NCBI GenBank assembly: GCA_040398465.1
Contig: JBBAUA010000002.1
Location: 124,001 to 188,000, forward strand
From: UBA7672 sp040398465
Lineage (GTDB): Bacteria > Pseudomonadota > Alphaproteobacteria > Caulobacterales > Hyphomonadaceae
Length of the DNA stretch: 64,000 bases
Direction: 5' to 3'
A model generated the notes under the pieces. That model was not told where the DNA came from. It searched no databases and saw only the letters and a program-made list of their open reading frames with translations. This document shows positions 7,658-15,920 of this stretch, piece by piece (the stretch's first letter is position 1; each line of letters opens with the position of its first letter). Made by a program: the position numbers and the translations under genes.

Positions 7658-8878
7658 ATGGCTGACCAGCAGCACATCGATCGCTCCAAGTCGTCGGTCA
7701 TCGAAGATATGGACGACCGGAAGTTCACGATCAATTTCGGGCCTCAGCATCCGGCGGCGCACGGCGTGTTGCGCCTCGTGCTGGATCTTGATGGCGAGAT
7801 CGTTGATCGGGTCGATCCGCATATCGGGCTGCTGCATCGCGGCACCGAGAAACTCATCGAGTACAAGACGTTCCTTCAGGCGCTGCCGTATTTCGACCGG
7901 CTCGACTATGTCGCGCCGATGAACCAGGAGCATGCCTACTGCCTCGCCATCGAGAAGCTGGCGGGCATCGAGGTTCCGCGCCGGGCGAGTTTCATCCGCG
8001 TGATCTATTCGGAAATCGGCCGGCTGCTCTCGCACATTCTGAACGTGACGACGCAGGCGCTGGACGTCGGCGCGCTCACGCCGCCGCTGTGGGGCTTCGA
8101 AGAGCGCGAAAAGCTGATGGTGTTCTACGAGCGAGCGTCCGGATCGCGGATGCACGCGGCGTATTTCCGGCCGGGCGGCGTTCACCAGGACCTGCCGCCG
8201 GAGCTGGTGGAGGACATCCACAAATTCTGTGATCCGTTCCTGAAGTTTATGGACGATCTCGAGACGCTGGTCACCGAGAACCGCATCTTCAAGCAGCGCA
8301 ACGTCGATATCGGCGTCGTGTCGGTCGAGGACGCACTGCAGTGGGGCTTCTCCGGCGTGATGGTGCGCGGGTCCGGCCTGGCCTGGGACCTGCGTCGCGC
8401 CGAGCCATATGAAGTCTACTCCGAACTTGATTTCAAGATTCCCGTCGGCAAGAACGGCGATTGCTGGGACCGCTATCTCTGCCGCATCGAGGAGATGCGC
8501 GAGAGCATCAGGATCATCAAGCAGTGCATCGAAAAGATGCCGGTCGGCCCCGTGCTGCCCGAGTTCTCCAAGTATGCGCCGCCGCGGCGCGCCGAGATGA
8601 AGACGTCGATGGAAGCGCTGATCCATCACTTCAAGCTCTATACCGAGGGCTTCCACGTGCCTGCGGGCGAAGTCTATGCGTGCGTCGAGGCGCCGAAGGG
8701 CGAGTTCGGAGTCTATCTGGTGACCGATGGCGGCAACCGTCCGTACCGCCTGAAGATCAAGGCGCCGGGCTTTGCCCATCTGCACGCGATGGACCATCTG
8801 TGCCGCGGCCACATGCTGGCGGACGTGTCGGCTGTGCTGGGTTCGCTCGACATCGTGTTCGGGGAGGTCGACCGATGA
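7658..8878 (+). CDS. nuoD: NADH-quinone oxidoreductase subunit D
   Basis: This is the 406-residue 49-kDa subunit, related to [NiFe]-hydrogenase large subunits. The N-terminal loop NFGPQHPAAHG (about residues 26-36) supplies the His that faces the quinone headgroup. The region around FDRLDYVAPMNQEHAY is also well conserved. A GGGAGG ribosome binding site precedes ATG 7658. The stop overlaps the nuoE start by four bases. Confidence 0.96.
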   Translation: MADQQHIDRSKSSVIEDMDDRKFTINFGPQHPAAHGVLRLVLDLDGEIVDRVDPHIGLLHRGTEKLIEYKTFLQALPYFDRLDYVAPMNQEHAYCLAIEKLAGIEVPRRASFIRVIYSEIGRLLSHILNVTTQALDVGALTPPLWGFEEREKLMVFYERASGSRMHAAYFRPGGVHQDLPPELVEDIHKFCDPFLKFMDDLETLVTENRIFKQRNVDIGVVSVEDALQWGFSGVMVRGSGLAWDLRRAEPYEVYSELDFKIPVGKNGDCWDRYLCRIEEMRESIRIIKQCIEKMPVGPVLPEFSKYAPPRRAEMKTSMEALIHHFKLYTEGFHVPAGEVYACVEAPKGEFGVYLVTDGGNRPYRLKIKAPGFAHLHAMDHLCRGHMLADVSAVLGSLDIVFGEVDR

Positions 8879-9552
8879 GCCACCGCCGTTTTCATGACCC
8901 CTCACACCATGCGCCGTTCGCGTTCTCGAAAGAGACCGACGAGCAGATCACGTGGTGGGAACAGAAATACCCGTCCGAGCGGCGCGCATCGGCCGTGATC
9001 CCGGCGTTGTGGATTACACAGAAGCAGAATGCGGGTTGGCTGTCAGAGCCTGCGCTGCGGGCGGTCGCGGACCGGCTGGGGATGAACTACATCCGCGTCT
9101 ACGAGGTTGCGACGTTCTACACGATGTTCAACCTCGAGCCCGTGGGCAAGTATCACTTTCAGGTCTGCGGCACGACCCCGTGCATGCTGCGCGGGGCGGA
9201 GCGGCTGAAGGATTTCTGCGAGCGCAAGATCGGGCCGAAGGGCCATGTGTCGGGGAGCGGCAAATTCTCGTGGGTTGAGGTGGAGTGCCTCGGCGCGTGC
9301 GTGAACGCGCCGATGATCCAGATCAACGACTACTACTACGAAGACCTGACGATCGAGACGCTGGAAAAGATCATCGATGATTTCGCGGCAGGCAGGGAGC
9401 CGGCGCCGGGGACGTATGTGAAGCGGCAGACGAGCGCGCCCGAGGGGCCGGCGACGTCGCTGACGGATGACACACTGTTTGATGGATCGCGCGCTAAGCC
9501 GCTGGCGGCCATTCCGAATGCTCCGAAGCCGCCAGAGCCGGCGCAGACATGA
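8875..9552 (+). CDS. nuoE: NADH-quinone oxidoreductase subunit E
   Basis: This is the 225-residue 24-kDa subunit with a thioredoxin-like [2Fe-2S] cluster N1a. The ligands are C98 and C103 (CGTTPC) and C138 and C142 (CLGAC). The frame is open far upstream, but homology begins at ATG 8875, which overlaps the nuoD stop. The last 50 or so residues are a Pro/Ala-rich tail beyond the cluster domain and probably flexible. With NuoF and NuoG it forms the NADH-oxidising module in the cytoplasm. Confidence 0.95.
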   Translation: MSHRRFHDPSHHAPFAFSKETDEQITWWEQKYPSERRASAVIPALWITQKQNAGWLSEPALRAVADRLGMNYIRVYEVATFYTMFNLEPVGKYHFQVCGTTPCMLRGAERLKDFCERKIGPKGHVSGSGKFSWVEVECLGACVNAPMIQINDYYYEDLTIETLEKIIDDFAAGREPAPGTYVKRQTSAPEGPATSLTDDTLFDGSRAKPLAAIPNAPKPPEPAQT

Positions 9553-9560
9553 GGGGCGCG

Positions 9561-9773
9561 ATGACGGACTACATACCCAGCAAGGCGATGAAGGCGGAGC
9601 TGCTGCGGGCCGGCATCCTGGAGATGCTGTGCTTTGTGGCGGGCCTGCTGGCGTGGGCGCTGACGGGCAGCTGGGTGTGGATCGCAGCGGGCGTTCTCGC
9701 CGGGCTCGGCTTCAGCCTTCCCGCGATCATCAAACTTGTGCGGGAAGCCAGGGAGCAAGACCGTGCTTCTTGA
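9561..9773 (+). CDS. Small membrane protein between nuoE and nuoF (unknown function)
   Basis: This reading frame of about 70 residues encodes two hydrophobic helices (about residues 20-36 and 39-56 of the short form) with a charged C terminus (KLVREAREQD). Two starts are possible. ATG 9549 overlaps the nuoE stop, while ATG 9561 has GAGGGG about four bases upstream and is chosen here. It overlaps the nuoF start by 11 bases, so it is translated as part of the operon. I do not recognise the family. Position suggests a complex I assembly or accessory factor, but that is inference only. Confidence 0.6.
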   Translation: MTDYIPSKAMKAELLRAGILEMLCFVAGLLAWALTGSWVWIAAGVLAGLGFSLPAIIKLVREAREQDRAS

Positions 9774-11073
9774 TAAGGATCGTATCTTCACCAACCTGTA
9801 CGGGCGCCATGACTGGCGGCTGGAAGAGGCCAGGAAGCGTGGCGCGTGGAATTCCACGAAGGAGCTGATGCAGTTCGGCCCGGAGTGGATCTGCGATCAG
9901 ATCAAGGCGTCCGGCTTGCGTGGGCGCGGCGGCGCGGGATTCCCGACCGGCCTCAAATGGACCTTCATGCCGAAGGTCGTGAAAGACCGTCCGCACTATC
10001 TCGTCGTCAACGCGGATGAATCCGAACCGGGCACCTGCAAGGACCGGGACATCATGCGCCACGATCCGCACCTGCTGATCGAGGGCTGCCTGATCGCGTC
10101 TTTCGCGATGCGTGCGAAGGCCTGCTACATCTACCTGCGCGGGGAATACATTTACGAGCGCGAGGTCCTCGAGAAGGCGATCGCGGAAGCTTACGCTGCG
10201 GGTCTTGTCGGCAAGAATGCCTGCGGGTCGGGCTATGATTTCGACATCTACGCGCACCATGGCGCGGGCGCTTACATCTGCGGCGAAGAGACGGCGCTGC
10301 TGGAGAGCCTTGAGGGCAAGAAGGGCCAGCCGCGGCTGAAGCCGCCTTTCCCGGCGAATGCGGGTCTCTATGGCTGCCCCACAACGGTGAACAATGTGGA
10401 GTCTATTGCGGTGGCCCCGACGATCCTGCGGCGTGGCGCGGGATGGTTCGCGGGCTTCGGACGGCCGAACAACACTGGCACCAAAGTCTTCTGCATCTCC
10501 GGCCATGTCGAGCGGCCATGCAATGTCGAAGAAGAGATGTCGATCCCGCTTCGGACGCTGATCGAAGAGCATTGCGGCGGCGTGCGCGGCGGCTGGGGCA
10601 ACCTGAAAGCGATCATTCCGGGCGGATCGTCTGTCCCGATGATCCCGAAGGAAATCTGCGACACCGTGCTGATGGATTTCGACGCGCTGCGCGATGTGAA
10701 GTCGGGCCTCGGCACGGCGGCCGTTATCGTGATGGACAAGTCGACGGACCTCGTTCGGGCGATTGCGCGCATCGCCTACTTCTACAAGCACGAGAGCTGT
10801 GGCCAGTGCACGCCGTGCCGCGAAGGTACGGGCTGGATGTGGCGCGTGCTGGAGCGGATGGTGAAGGGCGAGGCGGAAACGTCGGAGATCGACACGCTGC
10901 TGGATGTGGCGTCTCAGGTTGAGGGTCACACGATCTGCGCGCTGGGCGATGCCGCTGCGTGGCCGATTCAGGGCTTGATCCGTCATTTCCGACAGGAAAT
11001 CGAAGACCGCATCACCAATTATCGTCAGGGCCGGCCGCATGTGCAGGGCGTGACGCTGACGGCGGCGGAGTGA
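9763..11073 (+). CDS. nuoF: NADH-quinone oxidoreductase subunit F
   Basis: This is the 436-residue 51-kDa subunit, the NADH dehydrogenase core with FMN and cluster N3. GRGGAGF (residues 54-60) is the NADH-binding glycine loop and GAGAYICGEETALLES the FMN-binding region. The [4Fe-4S] ligands are C346, C349, C352 (CGQCTPC) and C392 (HTICALGD). The chosen start is GTG 9763, preceded by GGGAG and matching the usual LLDKDRIF N terminus. Earlier in-frame codons have no homology. Confidence 0.94.
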   Translation: MLLDKDRIFTNLYGRHDWRLEEARKRGAWNSTKELMQFGPEWICDQIKASGLRGRGGAGFPTGLKWTFMPKVVKDRPHYLVVNADESEPGTCKDRDIMRHDPHLLIEGCLIASFAMRAKACYIYLRGEYIYEREVLEKAIAEAYAAGLVGKNACGSGYDFDIYAHHGAGAYICGEETALLESLEGKKGQPRLKPPFPANAGLYGCPTTVNNVESIAVAPTILRRGAGWFAGFGRPNNTGTKVFCISGHVERPCNVEEEMSIPLRTLIEEHCGGVRGGWGNLKAIIPGGSSVPMIPKEICDTVLMDFDALRDVKSGLGTAAVIVMDKSTDLVRAIARIAYFYKHESCGQCTPCREGTGWMWRVLERMVKGEAETSEIDTLLDVASQVEGHTICALGDAAAWPIQGLIRHFRQEIEDRITNYRQGRPHVQGVTLTAAE

Positions 11074-11077
11074 GGGC

Positions 11078-13189
11078 ATGACCGACACCGTCAAACTGCT
11101 GGTCGATGGCGTCGAAGTGGATGCGCCGAAGACGTATACGCTGCTGCAGGCGTGCGAGCTGGCGGGCGCGGAGATTCCGCGCTTCTGCTATCACGAGCGG
11201 CTGTCGATCGCCGGCAATTGCCGGATGTGCCTGGTCGACTGGGTCGGGGCGCCGAAGCCGATCGCGTCATGCGCGCAGACGGTGGGCGACATGGCGCCCA
11301 AGAAGGACGGCACGCCGCACGAGATTTCGACCAAGTCGCCACGCGCCATCAAGGCGCGCAATGGTGTGATGGAATTCCTGCTGATCAATCACCCGTTGGA
11401 TTGCCCGATCTGCGACCAGGGCGGCGAGTGCGACCTGCAGGACCAGGCGATGGGCTATGGCCGCGCCGCCTCGCGTTATTCCGAGAACAAGCGCGCGGTC
11501 GACGACAAGTACATGGGTCCGCTGGTCAAGACGATCATGACGCGGTGCATCCAGTGCACGCGTTGCGTTCGCTTTGCATCGGAAGTAGCGGGCGTGGACG
11601 AGATCGGTCTCGCCAATCGCGGCGAGGATGCCGAGATCACGACCTATCTCGAGAAGTCGCTGACATCCGAGCTGTCGGGCAATGTGATCGACTTGTGCCC
11701 GGTGGGCGCGCTGACGTCGAAACCGTATGCGTTCAATGCGCGTCCGTGGGAGCTGCGCAAGACCGAGAGTATCGACGTGATGGATGCGCTCGGGTCTGCG
11801 ATCCGTGTGGATGCGCGTGGGCCGACCGTGATGCGAATTCTTCCGCGCATCAATGAAGAGGTCAACGAGGAGTGGATCTCGGACAAGACGCGCTTCGTGT
11901 GGGACGGCCTTGGCCGCCAGCGACTCGACAAGCCTTATGTGCGCGAGAACGGCGCGCTGAAGGCCGCGACCTGGGACGAGGCGCTCCGCGCGGCTGCCGT
12001 GATGATGCAGGCGCCTGCGGATCAGATCGGCGTTATCGCCGGCGATCTGGCGGACGCCGAGAGCATGAAGGCGACGCTTGATCTGGCGAATTCGCTCGGC
12101 GTCAAGTCGATCGACTGCCGGCAGGATGGCGTGAAGCTTGGGCTTGCGGCCGACGGGTCGAAGCTGCCGCGCGAGAGCTATCTGTTCAACTCAACGCTGA
12201 TGGGCGTGGATGAGGCGGACGCGATCCTGCTGATTGGCGTGAACCCGCGCAAGGAAGCGGCTGTGCTTAACGCGCGTCTCCGTCGGGCGTGGCTGCGCAT
12301 GGTTCCGGTGGCGGTCGTTGGAGAGCGCGTCGACCTGACGTTCGACTACCAGTATGTCGGCGCTGGTCCGGACTCGCTGGGCGAGATCAAGGGCGGACAT
12401 CCCGTTTTCGAGGCGCTTTCGAAGGCCAAGCGACCGCTTATCATCGTGGGGCAGGGCGCTTTCATGCGCGGCGATGGCGGCGCGGTGTTGCACGCAGTGT
12501 CTTCACTCGCGAATGCTGTCGGCGCGTTCCAGGACGACTGGAACGGCTTCAACGTGCTTCACACGGCTGCAACGCGTGTGGGCGGGCTAGACCTGGGCTT
12601 CCTGCCGTCGAGCGGTGGCAAGGATGTGGCCGGGATCATCGCGAGCGCGCAGTCGGGCGAGATCAAGACTGTTTTGCTGCTGGGCGCGGACGAGATCGAT
12701 ACGTCGAAACTCGGCAAGGCGAACGTCATCTATATAGGCAGTCATGGCGACAATGGCGCTCACCGGGCGGACGTGATCCTGCCCGCGGCGGCCTATACCG
12801 AGAAGTCGGCGACTTATGTGAATACCGAGGGGCGCGTGCAGCGGACGCAGCGCGCCGTGGCGCCGAAGGGCGATGCGCGCGAGGACTGGGCGATTGTACG
12901 GGCGCTATCGGCCTATGTCGGCAAGACGCTACCGTATGACTCTCTGGCGCAGCTTCGCGAGAAGCTGGGCAGGGATCATCCGACCTTCCTGGGCCTCGAC
13001 TATGCGCCGGGACGTCATAGCGAGTCGATTGCGCCGCCCTATGGCTCAGCCGGGCAGATGAATTCGGCGGCGTTCACCACGCCGATCCGCGCCTTCCACC
13101 TGACCAACCCGATCGCGCGCGCGTCGCGCACCATGGCGGAGTGCGCCGAACTCGTTGCGGGCGTCAGCCCCGCCGTTGCGGCGGAGTAG
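11078..13189 (+). CDS. nuoG: NADH-quinone oxidoreductase subunit G
   Basis: This is the 703-residue 75-kDa subunit. The N-terminal ferredoxin-like domain holds N1b (C37, C48, C51, C65). The next domain holds N5 (H105, C109, C112, C118) and N4 (C157, C160, C163 and a later Cys near 207). The remaining 480 residues form the molybdopterin-oxidoreductase-like fold without its cofactor. The extra N7-type cysteine motif found in some bacteria is not evident. It passes electrons from NuoF toward NuoI. Confidence 0.95.
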   Translation: MTDTVKLLVDGVEVDAPKTYTLLQACELAGAEIPRFCYHERLSIAGNCRMCLVDWVGAPKPIASCAQTVGDMAPKKDGTPHEISTKSPRAIKARNGVMEFLLINHPLDCPICDQGGECDLQDQAMGYGRAASRYSENKRAVDDKYMGPLVKTIMTRCIQCTRCVRFASEVAGVDEIGLANRGEDAEITTYLEKSLTSELSGNVIDLCPVGALTSKPYAFNARPWELRKTESIDVMDALGSAIRVDARGPTVMRILPRINEEVNEEWISDKTRFVWDGLGRQRLDKPYVRENGALKAATWDEALRAAAVMMQAPADQIGVIAGDLADAESMKATLDLANSLGVKSIDCRQDGVKLGLAADGSKLPRESYLFNSTLMGVDEADAILLIGVNPRKEAAVLNARLRRAWLRMVPVAVVGERVDLTFDYQYVGAGPDSLGEIKGGHPVFEALSKAKRPLIIVGQGAFMRGDGGAVLHAVSSLANAVGAFQDDWNGFNVLHTAATRVGGLDLGFLPSSGGKDVAGIIASAQSGEIKTVLLLGADEIDTSKLGKANVIYIGSHGDNGAHRADVILPAAAYTEKSATYVNTEGRVQRTQRAVAPKGDAREDWAIVRALSAYVGKTLPYDSLAQLREKLGRDHPTFLGLDYAPGRHSESIAPPYGSAGQMNSAAFTTPIRAFHLTNPIARASRTMAECAELVAGVSPAVAAE

Positions 13190-13197
13190 GAGCAAGC

Positions 13198-14406
13198 ATG
13201 GAAAAGCTCCTTGAGATCGGTGGCAATGACTGGGTGATCGCGATCCTGCTCGCGGTGGCGCAGATTCTTGCACTCGTGCTGATCATGCTGGTGTGCATCG
13301 CCTTCCTGCTGCTGTTCGACCGCAAGGTCTGGGCGGCCGTGCAGATGCGCAAGGGTCCGAACGTGGTGGGGCCGTTTGGCCTGCTGCAGTCGTTCGCGGA
13401 CCTGCTGAAGTTCATCCTCAAAGAGATCGTGATTCCGGCGGGCGCCAACAAGACGGTGTTTCTGCTGGCGCCGATCATCACGCTGACGCTGGCGCTGGTT
13501 GGCTGGGCCGTCATTCCGGTGGCGCCGGGCTGGGTAGTGGCCGATCTCAATGTCGGCGTGCTGTACCTGTTCGCGATCTCGTCGCTAGGCGTCTACGGCA
13601 TCATCATGGGTGGCTGGGCGTCGAACTCCAAGTATCCGTTCCTTGGCGGGCTTCGCTCTGCGGCGCAGATGGTGTCGTACGAGGTGTCGATCGGCTTCGT
13701 GATCGTCACCGTGCTGTTGCTGGTCGGCTCGCTGAACCTCAGCGATGTGGTGGCGAACCAGGACGGCGGCATCTGGAACTGGCACGCCTTCGCCTTCCCG
13801 ACGATCTTCGTCATGTTCCCGATGTTCGTCATCTTCTTCATCTCGGCGCTGGCCGAGACGAACCGCCCTCCGTTCGATCTGCCGGAAGCGGAGTCGGAAC
13901 TGGTGGCGGGCTACCAGGTCGAATATTCGTCCTCGCCGTATCTGATGTTCATGATCGGGGAATACGTCTCCATCGTGCTGATGTGCGCGATGCTGACGAT
14001 CCTGTTCTTCGGCGGCTGGCACATGCCGATCCCGATTCCGGGAACAGAGAACCTGCCCGACTGGCTGCTCAGCCTCGGCGGGCTGTTCGTGTTCATGTTC
14101 AAGGTGACGTTCTTCTTCTTCCTGTTCGCGATGGTGAAGGCGATCGTGCCGCGTTATCGCTATGACCAGCTGATGCGGCTGGGCTGGAAGATCTTCCTGC
14201 CGACGTCACTCGTGGCCGTGGTGTTGATCGGCGGCTACGCGACCTTCATGAACGCGCAGGGGCGGCCGGACTTCGATGCCCTGGACGCGGACAAGAGCGG
14301 ATACCTGGAAGCGCCGGAGCTGGCGGCGGTGACGCTGCCGATGGGCGTGGACGCAAACAATGACGGTCGCATCAGCTGGCCCGAATATCGCAGCGGGGCG
14401 AGGTAA
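13198..14406 (+). CDS. nuoH: NADH-quinone oxidoreductase subunit H with C-terminal EF-hand pair
   Basis: This is the membrane subunit that closes the quinone chamber. Conserved features include FDRKVWAAVQMRKGPN and AETNRPPFDLPEAESELVAGY. At 402 residues it is longer than the usual 330-350. After the last helix (ending near residue 350) the extra tail carries two canonical 12-residue calcium loops. D363-x-D365-x-S367-G-x-L-x-x-x-E374 is the first and D385-x-N387-x-D389-G-x-I-x-x-x-E396 is the second. No frameshift is needed and the stop lies directly before nuoI, so the fusion looks genuine. Start ATG 13198 follows AGGAG. Calcium binding by this subunit is inference from the motif. Confidence 0.94.
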   Translation: MEKLLEIGGNDWVIAILLAVAQILALVLIMLVCIAFLLLFDRKVWAAVQMRKGPNVVGPFGLLQSFADLLKFILKEIVIPAGANKTVFLLAPIITLTLALVGWAVIPVAPGWVVADLNVGVLYLFAISSLGVYGIIMGGWASNSKYPFLGGLRSAAQMVSYEVSIGFVIVTVLLLVGSLNLSDVVANQDGGIWNWHAFAFPTIFVMFPMFVIFFISALAETNRPPFDLPEAESELVAGYQVEYSSSPYLMFMIGEYVSIVLMCAMLTILFFGGWHMPIPIPGTENLPDWLLSLGGLFVFMFKVTFFFFLFAMVKAIVPRYRYDQLMRLGWKIFLPTSLVAVVLIGGYATFMNAQGRPDFDALDADKSGYLEAPELAAVTLPMGVDANNDGRISWPEYRSGAR

Positions 14407-14409
14407 GCC

Positions 14410-14895
14410 ATGTCGATCGGCCAGGCCATTCGCGGCGCACTCCTGACGGACTTCATTGGGGCGTTCTTCCTCGCCATGCGCCAGTTCTTCACGCGCAAGG
14501 CGACTGTGAACTATCCTTTCGAAAAGGGGCCGCTGAGCCCGCGCTTCCGCGGCGAGCATGCGCTGCGCCGCTATCCGAACGGCGAAGAGCGTTGCATCGC
14601 GTGCAAGCTGTGCGAGGCGATCTGCCCGGCGCAGGCGATCACGATCGAGGCCGAGCCGCGCGAAGACGGGTCGCGCCGCACGACGCGCTACGACATCGAC
14701 ATGGTGAAGTGCATCTATTGCGGCTTCTGTCAGGAAGCCTGCCCGGTGGACGCCATCGTCGAGGGGCCGAATTTCGAGTTCGCGACCGAAACGCGCGAGG
14801 AACTCTACTACGACAAGGAACGACTTCTGGAGAACGGCGACCGCTGGGAACGCGAGATCGCGCGCAATCTGGAACTGGACGCTCGCTATCGATAG
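14410..14895 (+). CDS. nuoI: NADH-quinone oxidoreductase subunit I
   Basis: This is a 161-residue ferredoxin-type subunit with an N-terminal amphipathic anchor. Two [4Fe-4S] sites, N6a and N6b, are formed by C62-x2-C65-x2-C68-x3-C72 and C101-x2-C104-x2-C107-x3-C111, with the last Cys of each set serving the other cluster as usual for 8Fe ferredoxins. It relays electrons from NuoG to NuoB. A 99-base gap with a small hairpin separates it from nuoJ, the widest spacing in the operon. Confidence 0.96.
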   Translation: MSIGQAIRGALLTDFIGAFFLAMRQFFTRKATVNYPFEKGPLSPRFRGEHALRRYPNGEERCIACKLCEAICPAQAITIEAEPREDGSRRTTRYDIDMVKCIYCGFCQEACPVDAIVEGPNFEFATETREELYYDKERLLENGDRWEREIARNLELDARYR

Positions 14896-14944
14896 AAGGG
14901 CGCGGCTTGCGGGGGCGAGTCGGACTTTTCGGGACTTTTCACCT

Positions 14945-14958
14945 GCCCCGTCCGGGGC
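14945..14958 (+). other. Small hairpin in the nuoI-nuoJ gap
   Basis: GCCCC (14945-14949) and GGGGC (14954-14958) surround a GTCC loop. Just upstream is a tandem of GGACTTTTC (14922-14930 and 14932-14940). There is no T-run, so this is not a full terminator. It could be an mRNA processing or stability site. Confidence 0.3.
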
Positions 14959-14994
14959 GCGTTAGTTGGAACCTAGGAAGAGGGAAGGCAGGCC

Positions 14995-15588
14995 GTGGCG
15001 CTGATCGCTTTCTACATCCTCTCGACGATTGTGGTGCTTTCCGCACTCTTTGTCGTCGCGGCTCGTAACCCGGTGCACTCGGTGCTCTGGCTGATCCTGG
15101 CGTTCTTCACGTCGGCGGGATTGCTGGTGCTAATCGGCGCGGAATTCCTCGCGATGCTGTTGGTCGTCGTCTATGTCGGCGCGGTCGCGGTGCTGTTCCT
15201 GTTCGTGGTCATGATGCTGGACATCGACTTCGTGGCGCTGAAGCAGGGCTTCCAGAATTACCTTGTGGTTGGGGCGATGGTGGCGCTCGCACTACTGGCG
15301 GAGATCGGGATTGTCGCGGCTGCGGCGACGTTCGGCGGCGGCGAGACGTTCAATGCGAGCCCGGGTGCGCCGACGAATGCCGAGGCGCTGTCGCGCGTGC
15401 TCTACACGGATTACCTGCTGCTGTTCCAGATGTCGGGCATCGTGCTGCTGGTCGCCATGATGGGCGCCATCGTGCTCACCCTGCGGTCGCGGCCGAGCGT
15501 CAAGCGCCAGAACATTGCCGAGCAGACCGGGCGGAAACGCAAGGATGCTGTCGAGCTCAAGGACGTTCGTCCGGGACAGGGATTGTAG
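14995..15588 (+). CDS. nuoJ: NADH-quinone oxidoreductase subunit J
   Basis: This is a 197-residue membrane subunit with five predicted helices. The conserved third-helix region VYVGAVAVLFLFVVMMLDID, where the complex I pi-bulge forms, is clear. A GTG start at 14995 follows GGAAGGCAGG. The C-terminal 30 residues are charged and lie outside the membrane. It links the quinone module to the proton-pumping arm. Confidence 0.94.
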   Translation: MALIAFYILSTIVVLSALFVVAARNPVHSVLWLILAFFTSAGLLVLIGAEFLAMLLVVVYVGAVAVLFLFVVMMLDIDFVALKQGFQNYLVVGAMVALALLAEIGIVAAAATFGGGETFNASPGAPTNAEALSRVLYTDYLLLFQMSGIVLLVAMMGAIVLTLRSRPSVKRQNIAEQTGRKRKDAVELKDVRPGQGL

Positions 15589-15590
15589 TC

Positions 15591-15908
15591 ATGGCGGGCG
15601 TGGAGCTTACCCTCGGTCACTACCTGGCGGTCTCCGCCGCACTGTTCACGATTGGCGTGTTCGGCATCTTCGTGAACCGCAAGAACATCATCGTCATCCT
15701 GATGTCGATCGAACTGATCCTGCTGTCGGTGAACATCAACCTGGTCGCCTTCTCCGTGTTCAATGGCACGATCATGGGACAGGTGTTTGCGATGATCGTG
15801 CTGACTGTTGCGGCCGCCGAGGCGGCTGTGGGTCTTGCCATTCTGGTCGTCTACTTCCGCAACCGCGGCGAGATCGCGGTGGAAGATGTCAACGTGCTGC
15901 GCGGTTAG
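15591..15908 (+). CDS. nuoK: NADH-quinone oxidoreductase subunit K
   Basis: This is a 105-residue, three-helix proton-channel subunit. The two buried glutamates needed for proton transfer are E41 (IELILLSVN) and E77 (AAAEAAVGLAI). Length and order match the MrpC-like family. It starts two bases after the nuoJ stop. Confidence 0.96.
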   Translation: MAGVELTLGHYLAVSAALFTIGVFGIFVNRKNIIVILMSIELILLSVNINLVAFSVFNGTIMGQVFAMIVLTVAAAEAAVGLAILVVYFRNRGEIAVEDVNVLRG

Positions 15909-15920
15909 GGGAGCAGAGAC

